Shown here in pieces: positions 45,921 through 54,308 of a stretch of DNA of 64,000 bases; the stretch's first letter is position 1; every line of letters begins with the position of its first letter. Origin of the DNA: Bacteroidota bacterium (GTDB lineage Bacteria; Bacteroidota; Bacteroidia; Bacteroidales; JAAUTT01). The stretch is from NCBI GenBank assembly GCA_030706405.1, contig JAUZOO010000008.1:62001-126000 (forward strand). The letters run 5' to 3'. Position numbers and translations under genes: made by a program. The notes under the pieces were generated by a model. The model was not told the DNA's origin. It worked only from the letters and a program-made list of their open reading frames with translations, and did not search any database.

Positions 45921-46904
45921 TTATTTTAATCTTTCTAGATTTGTTATATATTTTTTACAGTATCTTTTTGTTTCTAAATCTTTTAGTCCTTTGTTTAGTG
46001 CATATCCACCGCCCAAAACTATTCCTAAAGCGCCCAAAATTTCTTTTATATATTCCGGACTCGTTGCTGCCGAGTTTTTAATCAGTATATAGGCTGCAAA
46101 GGGAATAGAAGCAACACCTAACCCTTGGAGCAATACCACTTTACTATATTCTGAATAAATGTGGTTATAACTTTCAATAAAGTCTTGGTTAGAATAACCT
46201 AAACTTATTTTATCCTGAACATTATCCAACTCTTGATTAAATGCAGTGATTAGTTTTCTATTTCTATTTCTGAATTCAATTAAGTTTTCAATTGATATTT
46301 CATTAAGGTTACTAGGAACAATCAAACTAAATAATCCTTTAGCAAATCTTGTTTTTCTATCAATTGTTGGTTTGGTGACTCTTGAATAATTGGTAAAATT
46401 ATCAAATCGATTATTATCTGTAATTATTGCAGAAGATTCTCTAAATGCAATTTCTTTAGCTAAATAAGTCATAAAAAGAAATGCAAGTTCTTCTGGTAGT
46501 TTGAGCCCATCTTTTGTGCGTTCACCAATATTATTCTCTTGACAGAAATATGACCAATTCTCGGAAAACTTTTCTCTATATACAAGTGAATTCCAATTTT
46601 CAGGGTTTTGCCATTTTCTTAAAACATTTATTTGATTAAATAGAGGGCTTCTATCATATGTGTTTCTCAATATTTTTTCTGCCTCTTCTATAGCTTTTAA
46701 TGAAGCTCTATTCCCGTCATCATATTCCGGCGAGTAAAGTGTAACTAAATCTGTTTCCGTCATAATTTTTCTAAAATTATGACTTATCAAATGTCTTCTA
46801 TTATAAGGAACGATAGGCTTAAAGTTCTCAAAATATAATAGCGAAAATTTCAACCATATATCAGATGGCGGTTCAAAACTTGGATAATAAATTAATGGTT
46901 CCAT
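45921..46904 (-). CDS. DUF6236-like protein of unknown function, cassette gene
   Basis: 327 residues from the ATG at 46904. A TTG opening 48 bp upstream is less likely. The N-terminal YYPSF...WLKFSLLYFENFKPIVPY pattern resembles DUF6236 proteins, recalled rather than searched. The C-terminal region has a hydrophobic VVLLQGLGVASIPFAAYIL stretch, possibly membrane-associated. R4 follows its stop codon. No repeat is recognised upstream, so this is the last unit visible. Confidence 0.65.
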   Translation of the reverse strand: MEPLIYYPSFEPPSDIWLKFSLLYFENFKPIVPYNRRHLISHNFRKIMTETDLVTLYSPEYDDGNRASLKAIEEAEKILRNTYDRSPLFNQINVLRKWQNPENWNSLVYREKFSENWSYFCQENNIGERTKDGLKLPEELAFLFMTYLAKEIAFRESSAIITDNNRFDNFTNYSRVTKPTIDRKTRFAKGLFSLIVPSNLNEISIENLIEFRNRNRKLITAFNQELDNVQDKISLGYSNQDFIESYNHIYSEYSKVVLLQGLGVASIPFAAYILIKNSAATSPEYIKEILGALGIVLGGGYALNKGLKDLETKRYCKKYITNLERLK

Positions 46905-47182
46905 GGTATTGTCAATATTAATGCCAACATCTAAAATTTCCACCTCTTGCAATCATCCGCGAAATAGCCTTCTAAAACGGTAGCCATTTCCTTTAAGCCT
47001 TAAATGTAAAAATTTCCAATCAAACAAGATGGATGTTGTTTAACTTTATTTAGAATATTGGTGTGTTGTTTAACACTACCAATAACCCGGTTTGGTTTGT
47101 ACGCAATACAAGCCTCAATAGGCGAGACTTTTAATGGTATGGTTAATTCAATTTTTAACTTTTCCTAGAAATAAAATTTCCT
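46905..47182. other. gene-free AT-rich stretch before second 21-bp array
   Basis: Two TGTTGTTTAAC words occur here (about 47034 and 47061). No gene, attC-like site or attI could be recognised. Confidence 0.4.
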
Positions 47183-47350
47183 ACCGGAAGTTTTATTTCA
47201 GATACCGCGCAAAATTTTTCAACTACCGCGAATTTCATTTCAATCACCGCGAGAAATTTTTCAGATACCGCGAGCTTCACTTCAATGACCGCGCAAAACT
47301 TTTCAGATACCGCGTAAAACTTTTCAGATACCGCGTAAAAAAAAAGGTAC
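47183..47350. repeat. 21-bp tandem repeat array, eight units
   Basis: Units start at 47183, 47204, 47225, 47246, 47267, 47288, 47309 and 47330, exactly 21 bp apart. The consensus is ACCGCGNNAAAYTTTTCAGAT. The period, the C-rich then A-tract-rich layout and the orientation match the array at 15680-15931. Read from the GAT of the preceding unit, GATACCGCGCAAAAT aligns with GTATCCCTGCAAAT. Open frames through it on both strands are only a by-product of a 21-bp (seven-codon) unit. A GCGTTGC/GCAACGC hairpin follows at 47431-47448. Confidence 0.85.
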
Positions 47351-47513
47351 TTGAAAAAATATTCGCAGGATACAAAATTTTGCAGATCGGGAGTTGTTTG
47401 TTTGTTAAAACTGCAATTTGATTCGGCTTGGCGTTGCATTGGCAACGCTGAAGTATTCCGGCAGCATTTGCTAGTTTACGACTTTAAGCTATCCGGCATT
47501 TTCGGATACGGAC

Positions 47514-48374
47514 CTATCTTATCTTATTTGTTGGACATACAATACTGCAATCGCTGCATAATATGCATTCCGTATCGCTTATTGCTTTATTCTGTTTCAT
47601 AAAGCTCATTACGTCAACGCCCATCGGGCAATTATTATTACAGGCTTTACATCCAATACAGTCGTTGTCTAAATTGGGTTTAATCTTTAATAAACCAATC
47701 TTACTTGCTGGCGTCATTACCAATGATACCGGACAGGCATATTTGCAAAAAGCTCTCTTATCCGACAGTATAAATGCTAATGGTATTGCAATTAAATAAT
47801 ACAATCCGTTGCTTATAAACATCCATTTCAGCTCTTGTTTATTTACAAAATCGGTCCATGGATTATACGAAAGCACAAAAATCAGATAAATTGGAATCGA
47901 CAATGAAAGGAAAAGCATGATAAACCTGAGGTTCCGGTAAGAACGCGGGATGTTGTTGTGTTTATTCTTAACCGGCAACCAATCTAAAACGGCAGCAGTC
48001 CAGCAACCATATCCACAGAATCCGCGACGCCAAATTAGCGGGCCGAATATTTTAGCAATGGCATAATGAATAAACCCTTTGCTAAAAAACCCGACAAGAA
48101 CGATCAGAACAACTCCTTCTAATTGAAAATTCTCGTTATTGACTATTGGAACAAAGAATAATAAACATGGCAATATCATTAAAATTGCGATCTTTCGGCC
48201 TATCAACCGTTTTTTGCCCTTTAACTTTAAACGAAGAAAAATTCCTACACTGATTGAAAACCCAATCCACGGAAAAATTACCAGAAATCCCCACCATTTA
48301 ATGGTTGTGTACAGGGTTATTGTAACCAATAACGCTATCAGAAGCGGTAAAAAAACGGTTTTATACTTTTGCAT
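47514..48374 (-). CDS. NapH/CcoG-like membrane 4Fe-4S protein
   Basis: 286 residues. Five to six membrane helices include two at the start and one near FISNGLYYLIAIPLAFIL. Cysteine pairs FCGYGCW and FCKYACP sit at membrane edges as in NapH. Two 4Fe-4S motifs follow (CIGCKACNNNCP and CILCSDCSIVCP). Such proteins move electrons from quinol or ferredoxin to periplasmic acceptors. A small ferredoxin gene lies upstream and a Crp-type regulator beyond it, but no terminal reductase is visible. Confidence 0.85.
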   Translation of the reverse strand: MQKYKTVFLPLLIALLVTITLYTTIKWWGFLVIFPWIGFSISVGIFLRLKLKGKKRLIGRKIAILMILPCLLFFVPIVNNENFQLEGVVLIVLVGFFSKGFIHYAIAKIFGPLIWRRGFCGYGCWTAAVLDWLPVKNKHNNIPRSYRNLRFIMLFLSLSIPIYLIFVLSYNPWTDFVNKQELKWMFISNGLYYLIAIPLAFILSDKRAFCKYACPVSLVMTPASKIGLLKIKPNLDNDCIGCKACNNNCPMGVDVMSFMKQNKAISDTECILCSDCSIVCPTNKIR

Positions 48375-48490
48375 GTTTATTTTATCTGAGATTGCAATTA
48401 ACTAAATAATCGCCAATTGGGGCAAACGTATCTAAAATAATATCACAATTGCGATTACCTCCCCCCTACTTAGTGCATGTATTTATGAAT

Positions 48491-48615
48491 TGTTCCGGTA
48501 GGAACAGAATATGGGTAGCACCGATGCAGAAGAGAGTCATTTTGTCCCGTACGGGACAAAATGACTCTCCGGGACAACCCTTTTCTACCCACATAATTTC
48601 CCTATGGGAAATTTT
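48491..48615. repeat. REP-like palindromic module, copy B
   Basis: TGTTCCGGTAGGAACA, then ATGGGTAG, then TCATTTTGTCCCG-TA-CGGGACAAAATGA, then CTACCCA and AATTTCCCTATGGGAAATT. This has the same layout as 38728-38850. It fills the gap between the NapH-like and ferredoxin genes. Confidence 0.65.
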
Positions 48616-48645
48616 AAACCGGTTGTAAACGGAACAACCTTGCTT

Positions 48646-48921
48646 TTACTGATTGTTAAATCTTATCTTTTTCGAAAAGGCACCATAAGGGCAAACTTTA
48701 ACACATTTTAAACATCCTGTACATTTATTACCGTTAACAATTAAAGCATGTTTATGCCAGGGCAAATTAACCCTGCCGATAACCTTATGAGGACAATTAC
48801 CGATACATATCCAACATGCCCGACACTTTCCGGGATCGAACAGAACATACTTGCTTGTCCTGTTTTCATGTTTTAAGAAATTCAAATTCATCTGTACTGT
48901 TATTTTCAGCAAAGGTGACAT
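48646..48921 (-). CDS. small 2x[4Fe-4S] ferredoxin
   Basis: 91 residues. An alternative ATG ten codons downstream is possible. Two cluster motifs are present: CRACWICIGNCP and CTGCLKCVKVCP. It is a soluble electron carrier, presumably feeding the membrane Fe-S protein encoded downstream. The linking gap contains a repeat module, so co-transcription is uncertain. Confidence 0.85.
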   Translation of the reverse strand: MSPLLKITVQMNLNFLKHENRTSKYVLFDPGKCRACWICIGNCPHKVIGRVNLPWHKHALIVNGNKCTGCLKCVKVCPYGAFSKKIRFNNQ

Positions 48922-48962
48922 TAATAACAGGCTTGTAACGATAACAATTGTTAAGAAATATG

Positions 48963-49517
48963 CTATTTCCGATTTCTGATTCTACTTAACGAAATTGGAG
49001 TTATCCCCAGGTAGGAAGCTATGTAATGTTGAGGAACCCGTTTAATAATTTCGGGATGGTTATTGATTAAATCTGCATAACGTTCCTGGGGAGAATCCTT
49101 AATTCGGGAGAGGAAAAGGCTCACATAATTGCGAAACCGTCGGAATAAAAGATTATGAAAGTCGTCTTTTAACTCCGGATAGTTCCGATTGAGGTATTCA
49201 AAATCTTCTTTGGTTATCGAAATGAGACTCGAAGGCTCGATGCTTTCGATATTGAGTATGCTGGGCAGGTTATTTAAAAAACTATCTATTGAAGCAATGG
49301 CTTGTCCTTCGAAAAAAAACTGTAACGAAATGTCTTTCCCGTCTTTATTAAACCATGCGCGTAAACATCCCTTTTTTATAAAATAAATATGGGTCGAAAT
49401 TTCCCCTTCGTGCAATAAAATAGTTTTGGAAGGAACCTCTATTTCCTCGATCATATCGAGAACTCGTTCGTCTTTAAGCCTTTCCTTATTTATTTTATCC
49501 AACAATTGGTTTACCAT
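48963..49517 (-). CDS. Crp/Fnr family transcriptional regulator
   Basis: 184 residues. The N-terminal cyclic-nucleotide-binding-like barrel (KTILLHEGEISTHIYFIKKGCLRAWF) lacks the cysteines of Fnr. The C-terminal helix-turn-helix is VPQHYIASYLGITPISLSRIRNR. It is a short Bacteroidota-type Crp protein, and the ligand is unknown. It lies upstream of the ferredoxin and NapH-like genes on the same strand and may control them. Confidence 0.85.
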   Translation of the reverse strand: MVNQLLDKINKERLKDERVLDMIEEIEVPSKTILLHEGEISTHIYFIKKGCLRAWFNKDGKDISLQFFFEGQAIASIDSFLNNLPSILNIESIEPSSLISITKEDFEYLNRNYPELKDDFHNLLFRRFRNYVSLFLSRIKDSPQERYADLINNHPEIIKRVPQHYIASYLGITPISLSRIRNRK

Positions 49518-49691
49518 AATTTACTACAATGCATAAATGATGAAACTGCTAATCTATCCTTTGTTCGGGATTATTTCAGAGTATGTTTCTGCCAAATTTA
49601 TATTTTTTGAGGCGTTTTGTGAGTGGCATGGTTTTAAATTTCAACCCCGAAATAATCTCAATATTCCAAACAAAGCTAAGCAGAAATAAAC

Positions 49692-50954
49692 CTACCGGAT
49701 GCTGTTGTCCATTTTAAGTTTAACCAGATAAAAGTCGTCCTCGCCCAATACAGGGGCAAACAAACCAGAATGGGTTAACCCCGAATGATATATAAATCCG
49801 CGGTTGTCAATGCTTACATTTTTTCCGGAAGCATCGTTCGTAGATTCTTCGGGAACCAGGTTTCTTTCCCACAATAAACTTCCGTCTTTTCTATACATCC
49901 GGATAAAAGCATGGGCTGGAGGCAGGTTTAATAGACCACTCACCACGATATTGTCCGAAACATCTTTATTAAAAGCGATTCCCTTAATTCCATCGTGCTT
50001 TTTTGTTCCAAATTGATTATTCCATAAAATCTGTCCTTTCATGTTCATTTTAGTTAAAAAGCAATCGCCTTCGCCCATCTGCCCACAAGCCATATTTCCG
50101 GAAGTAGAACCTCCCACATAAATATTAACGTCATTATCGACCAGGATGCTTGTTGGAATATCAAAGCTTTCGCTACCAAACTGAATAAATTTTACAGGCG
50201 TACCTTTGTCTGAAAATTGACCAACAAAGACATCCATGAACCCTTTATTAGAGCCTCCCAAATCGCCAAAGGTTGTTCCCACAACATAAATATTACCTTT
50301 ATTATCGCCGGTAACAGCAGCACAACCGTCGTGGGCAGCAGTTCCGAATTGCGTGGTATAGAGCCAATCGCCATTATTGTCCAGTTTCATAAGAAAAGCG
50401 TCCTGTTTACCCGACACGGATTTTCCAAGTTTTCCTAAAGTCATCCCGGAGAGATAGATATATCCCTTTTTATCGACAAATATGCCCGTAGCAATGTCGG
50501 TGCTGTCGCTGCCAAACTGTTTCGTCCATACCATTTGTCCATCAGGAGAATATTTGATTACAAAAACATCATCCTTCCCTGAGTTTTGATGAGCTAAATC
50601 GCCTTTGGTTGTCCCGGTGATATAAACATTTCCCTTACTGTCGGCAGCCGACCACTGAACATCCTCGTCCTGATCTGTTCCAAACTGACGGGACCATTTG
50701 GTATTTCCCAAACTATCAATTTTAGTAATAAAGCCATCGGTTTTGCCAATGTTTTTACCGTTCATTACCCCGGTTGTATTTCCCGAGACATAAATATTTC
50801 CGCCAGGGTCAATCACATGGTTACGGGCATATTCTTCTTTATTGGAGCCAAATTGTCGACCCCAGACCAGTTGAGTTTGAGAATGTGCATGATTTGCAAT
50901 TACGATAAATGCCAGTACGGCAATAACCTGTTTTTTACTGAAGAATGATTTCAT
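49692..50954 (-). CDS. SBBP-repeat beta-propeller protein, secreted
   Basis: 420 residues. A signal peptide (VIAVLAFIVIANHAHSQ) is followed by about seven repeats of roughly 50 residues built on WxxQFGS, GNIYVSGxT and DxFxxKxDxxGxxxW, the SBBP (Pfam PF06739) pattern that folds as a propeller. It should be periplasmic or cell-surface. No catalytic residues are seen and its partner is unknown. It sits upstream of the xylose operon terminator region but is probably independent. Confidence 0.82.
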   Translation of the reverse strand: MKSFFSKKQVIAVLAFIVIANHAHSQTQLVWGRQFGSNKEEYARNHVIDPGGNIYVSGNTTGVMNGKNIGKTDGFITKIDSLGNTKWSRQFGTDQDEDVQWSAADSKGNVYITGTTKGDLAHQNSGKDDVFVIKYSPDGQMVWTKQFGSDSTDIATGIFVDKKGYIYLSGMTLGKLGKSVSGKQDAFLMKLDNNGDWLYTTQFGTAAHDGCAAVTGDNKGNIYVVGTTFGDLGGSNKGFMDVFVGQFSDKGTPVKFIQFGSESFDIPTSILVDNDVNIYVGGSTSGNMACGQMGEGDCFLTKMNMKGQILWNNQFGTKKHDGIKGIAFNKDVSDNIVVSGLLNLPPAHAFIRMYRKDGSLLWERNLVPEESTNDASGKNVSIDNRGFIYHSGLTHSGLFAPVLGEDDFYLVKLKMDNSIR

Positions 50955-51062
50955 TGATAAGATAAGTTGAATTAGGTATGTATATGTTAATGTTGGTTAC
51001 AATGGAGGCATTACCCTTTCAATTAATTATTGTCAAATGAAAAACTTTTTACCCTATAAAAC

Positions 51063-51092
51063 AAAAAAGCTTCCCGGAATAACCCGGGAAGC
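51063..51092 (-). terminator. intrinsic terminator of xylose operon
   Basis: On the minus strand GCTTCCCGG-GTTATT-CCGGGAAGC is followed by TTTTTT, 33 bp after the symporter stop codon. Confidence 0.8.
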
Positions 51093-51124
51093 CCAACCTT
51101 AATTAACTAATTGATAACTGAAAC

Positions 51125-52786
51125 CTATTTTTTCCAGAGTTCTTCGATAGACTCCAATGTTTTTCCTTTGGTTTCGGGAACAAACTTCCACATAAACAAC
51201 GCAGAAAGAATACCCATCACACCATAAATCCAGTACGAGAAACCGTGATGAAAGATGTTGGTTAACCATACATTATCGTTCATCATCGGGAATGTGAGCG
51301 AAACAATCCAATTGGCAATCCACTGGGCGGCAACGGCAATAGAGAGAGCACCACGAATAGAATTCGGAAAAATCTCAGCCAGAAGAACCCAGCAAACCGG
51401 TCCCCAGCTCATGGCAAATGCGGCAGTATAAAGCAACATAAACACCAGGGCAAGCATGCCCACATGTCCGGAGTAGAACGTAAGACCTAATGCAATCATG
51501 CTAAAAGCCATACCTATCGAACCGATAATCATCAGCGGTTTACGTCCGAACTTATCAACGGTAAGGATAGCCACAACGGTGAATGCAAGGTTAACGGCAC
51601 CTACGATGATGGTCTGCAAAAGCGACGAATCGGTGCTGGCACCCATATTCCGGAAAATGTTACCGGCATAATAAAGTACCACGTTAATACCCACTGCCTG
51701 TTGAAACACAGAAAGAAGGATACCAACTACAATAACCCCAAAGCCGTAAGACAACCAGGGCGCATTGATTTCGTGCAAGGTTCCTTTAATATCTTTCAGA
51801 ATACCTTCGGCATCGCCTTTACCCGAAATCTTTTGCAATACTTTCAAAGCCTTTTCGTCTTTACCCTGCATGGCAAGGTAACGCGGAGTTTCGGGAACAA
51901 AGAACAATAAAAGGATAAAGATACCTGCCGGAATAGCTCCCGATAGGAACATCAAACGCCAACCGTCAGTAGTTAGCCATTGTTCGTCGCCCTGCTTGGC
52001 AATAAAATAGTTTACGAAATAGATTACCAACATACCAAAGATGATCGCAAACTGGTTAAAAGAAACCAATTTACCCCGAACTTTGGCAGGAGCAATTTCG
52101 GCAATATACATCGGCGAAATCATCGATGCGATACCCACACCGATACCACCAATGATACGATATACTACAAACGAATAAACATCGAGCGTTCCGAAAATAT
52201 TAAAAGTTTCGGGTTTCCAAGCCCCAACTGCCGAAATAAAGAAGGCAACAGCAGCAATGAACAACCCGTTTTTACGTCCTAATGATTTCGAAATAAATCC
52301 GGCCAAAGCGCCGCCAATCACACAACCAATCAGTGCACTGGCAATCACAAACCCTTTTACAGCATCGGCTGTATTTTTCATTTCTTCGATGTTGGTAGCC
52401 GACGGAAGAGCTTTAGACAAAAAGCTGATTGCCCAAACCGTTAAACCGGCTAAAATAACACCACTGATGATGCCCCCTTTCTTTGTACCCAATAGTCGGA
52501 TAATCTGACCGCAAATAATGATGAATACAAAGTAAAGTACAAGGGTCATCATAATCTTGTACTGACTGAAAACAGTCTCAATATTGGAGTTAAAGATATA
52601 ATCCGCCCCATTCTTGGTGTATATAAAGAATTCTACGAGCGATTTTTCGGCACCATTTACTACGGCGGTGTCGTACCCGAAAAGCAAACCACCTAAAGTG
52701 GCTACCAGGGTAAGCAGAAAGATGTAAAGCTTACTTCCCTCTTGAAACGAAGAAGACTGAGAGCCTCCTGTGTCGATAAATGCCAT
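51125..52786 (-). CDS. xylT: D-xylose:proton symporter (MFS sugar porter)
   Basis: 553 residues with twelve membrane helices. Sugar-porter motifs are visible: GGLLFGYDTAVVNG in helix 1, GRKNGL after helix 2, PMYIAEIAP, PETPRYL, and PETKGK near the C-terminus. It is longer than E. coli XylE because of a ~60-residue insertion after helix 1, as in other Bacteroidota xylose porters. It imports xylose for XylA and XylB, whose genes lie upstream in the same operon. A strong hairpin separates it from xylA. Confidence 0.88.
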   Translation of the reverse strand: MAFIDTGGSQSSSFQEGSKLYIFLLTLVATLGGLLFGYDTAVVNGAEKSLVEFFIYTKNGADYIFNSNIETVFSQYKIMMTLVLYFVFIIICGQIIRLLGTKKGGIISGVILAGLTVWAISFLSKALPSATNIEEMKNTADAVKGFVIASALIGCVIGGALAGFISKSLGRKNGLFIAAVAFFISAVGAWKPETFNIFGTLDVYSFVVYRIIGGIGVGIASMISPMYIAEIAPAKVRGKLVSFNQFAIIFGMLVIYFVNYFIAKQGDEQWLTTDGWRLMFLSGAIPAGIFILLLFFVPETPRYLAMQGKDEKALKVLQKISGKGDAEGILKDIKGTLHEINAPWLSYGFGVIVVGILLSVFQQAVGINVVLYYAGNIFRNMGASTDSSLLQTIIVGAVNLAFTVVAILTVDKFGRKPLMIIGSIGMAFSMIALGLTFYSGHVGMLALVFMLLYTAAFAMSWGPVCWVLLAEIFPNSIRGALSIAVAAQWIANWIVSLTFPMMNDNVWLTNIFHHGFSYWIYGVMGILSALFMWKFVPETKGKTLESIEELWKK

Positions 52787-52843
52787 GTTATTCGTATTTA
52801 TTAAGATGCGTTAATAGTTGTTAGATGGTTGACGGTCAAACAG

Positions 52844-52887
52844 GCAATAGTCCATGGACCGCTTGGACCATGGACTGAATGCTATTG
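52844..52887 (-). other. intercistronic hairpin between xylA and xylT
   Basis: AGTCCATGGACC and GGACCATGGACT pair with one mismatch around GCTT, extended by outer CAATAG/CTATTG arms. It has no T-run. It may set differential mRNA stability of the isomerase and transporter parts. Confidence 0.55.
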
Positions 52888-52894
52888 ACATATA

Positions 52895-54223
52895 TTACAT
52901 GTACATCGACAGGAGTTGTTCGTAAAGCTCCTGCTTTCCGCTGATTTGTTTAGGCTCGCCGGTAGCAACGGCATGAGCGCGCAAATCTTCGAGGGTAAGC
53001 TTGCCAGCTTCAAAATCGGCACCTTTACCAGCGTCGAACGAAGCGTAACGGGCAGTACGAAGTTTTTTGTAATCGGAGTTTTCGAGAATATCGGTAGCAA
53101 CGAGCAGTGCACGGGCAAAAGTGTCCATACCGGCAACATGAGCGATAAAGATATCTTCGAGGTCAGAAGAGTTACGACGAACTTTAGCGTCGAAGTTGAT
53201 ACCACCGGTTTTGAAACCGCCAGCTTCCTGGATTACGAGCATAGCTTCAACGATTTCGTACAAGTCAATCGGGAATTGGTCAGTATCCCAACCGTTCTGA
53301 GCATCACCACGGTTAGCATCGATCGATCCGAGCATACCATTGTCTGCCGAAACCTGAAGTTCGTGTTGGAAAGTGTGGCCAGCCAAAGTAGCGTGGTTAA
53401 CTTCGATATTCATCTTAAAGTCGTTTTCGAGACCATACTGACGGAGGAAACCGATAACAGTAGCAGAGTCGAAATCGTACTGATGTTTGGTTGGTTCCAT
53501 CGGTTTAGGTTCGATGTAGAAACATCCTTTGAAACCTTGTTTGCGGGCATAGTCGCGAGCCAGAGTAAGGAATTTACCAAGATGTTCGAGTTCGCGTTTC
53601 ATGTTGGTGTTTAAAAGGCTCATGTAACCTTCGCGACCACCCCAGAATACATAACCTTCACCACCAAGAGCGATGGTAGCGTCGATAGCATTCTTAACCT
53701 GCGTTCCGGCATAAGCCAACACATTGAAATCAGGATTGGTAGAAGCTCCGTTCATGTAGCGAGGATTGCTGAATACATTAGCGGTACCCCAAAGAAGTTT
53801 TACACCCGAAGCAGCTTGTTTTGCTTTAGCGTAGTCAACGATAGATTGGAGGTTTTTTTCGTATTCGGCAATCGAAGCACCTTCGTTAACCAGGTCGATG
53901 TCGTGGAAACAATAGTAAGGAGCACCAATTTTGGTAATGAATTCGAAAGCTGCATCCATTTTTTCTTTAGCAGCCGAAATGGTGTCGTTAGCTGTGTTCC
54001 ATGGACGTCTAACACTTCCGGGACCAAATGGGTCGCCACCTTCGCCGCAGAATGTGTGCCAGTAAGCAACAGCAAAGCGGAGGTGTTCCTTCATTGTTTT
54101 TCCGCCAATAACGCGGTTTTCATCATAAAAACGGAAAGCTAACGGATTCTTTGAATCTTTGCCTTCGAATTTAATTTTCCCAATTCCAGGGAAATACTCT
54201 TTGTTTCCAAGTAAAACTGACAT
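52895..54223 (-). CDS. xylA: xylose isomerase
   Basis: 442 residues, typical of the class II enzymes found in Bacteroidota. [12 protein letters not shown], the catalytic histidine in YYCFHDID, the metal-ligand [15 protein letters not shown] segment, [10 protein letters not shown] and GSIDANRGD are all present. It interconverts D-xylose and D-xylulose with two divalent metal ions in the cytoplasm. The gene lies between xylB upstream and the transporter downstream. Confidence 0.96.
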   Translation of the reverse strand: MSVLLGNKEYFPGIGKIKFEGKDSKNPLAFRFYDENRVIGGKTMKEHLRFAVAYWHTFCGEGGDPFGPGSVRRPWNTANDTISAAKEKMDAAFEFITKIGAPYYCFHDIDLVNEGASIAEYEKNLQSIVDYAKAKQAASGVKLLWGTANVFSNPRYMNGASTNPDFNVLAYAGTQVKNAIDATIALGGEGYVFWGGREGYMSLLNTNMKRELEHLGKFLTLARDYARKQGFKGCFYIEPKPMEPTKHQYDFDSATVIGFLRQYGLENDFKMNIEVNHATLAGHTFQHELQVSADNGMLGSIDANRGDAQNGWDTDQFPIDLYEIVEAMLVIQEAGGFKTGGINFDAKVRRNSSDLEDIFIAHVAGMDTFARALLVATDILENSDYKKLRTARYASFDAGKGADFEAGKLTLEDLRAHAVATGEPKQISGKQELYEQLLSMYM

Positions 54224-54308
54224 AATTTTGAAGTTTAATTATTATTAATGACTTTCCTTCATTTTCCGGAACAGCTTTCACAGAGCTTTCCGGGGTGAAG
54301 GATTTTTT

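Larger units (their letters stand above)
41949..46904 (-). mobile_element. integron-like gene-cassette array (attC cluster without integrase)
   Basis: Four single-gene units all run on the minus strand. Each is followed by a ~135-bp repeat of one family (41949-42086, 42708-42846, 43381-43513, 45778-45915). Repeats R3 and R4 fold as GGGGCTATGCG against CGTATGAGCCC(C), with one extra base on one side, which is the extrahelical-base signature of attC sites. Gene content is unrelated between units, as in cassettes. No integrase gene or attI is visible in the window, so this would be a CALIN-type cluster or a distal part of a larger integron. Confidence 0.6.

Noticed and set aside
47134-47445. Open frames on both strands encoding seven-residue peptide repeats
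   Set aside because: A 21-bp repeat without stops gives open frames automatically. The first array of the same class contains stops, so coding is not the conserved property.
47351-47602. 83-residue plus-strand frame after the second 21-bp array
   Set aside because: It overlaps the NapH-like gene in antisense and shows no family resemblance. It is not a remnant of the FnIII gene.
52916-53614. 232-residue open frame on the plus strand
   Set aside because: It is antisense to xylose isomerase, whose catalytic motifs are clear.
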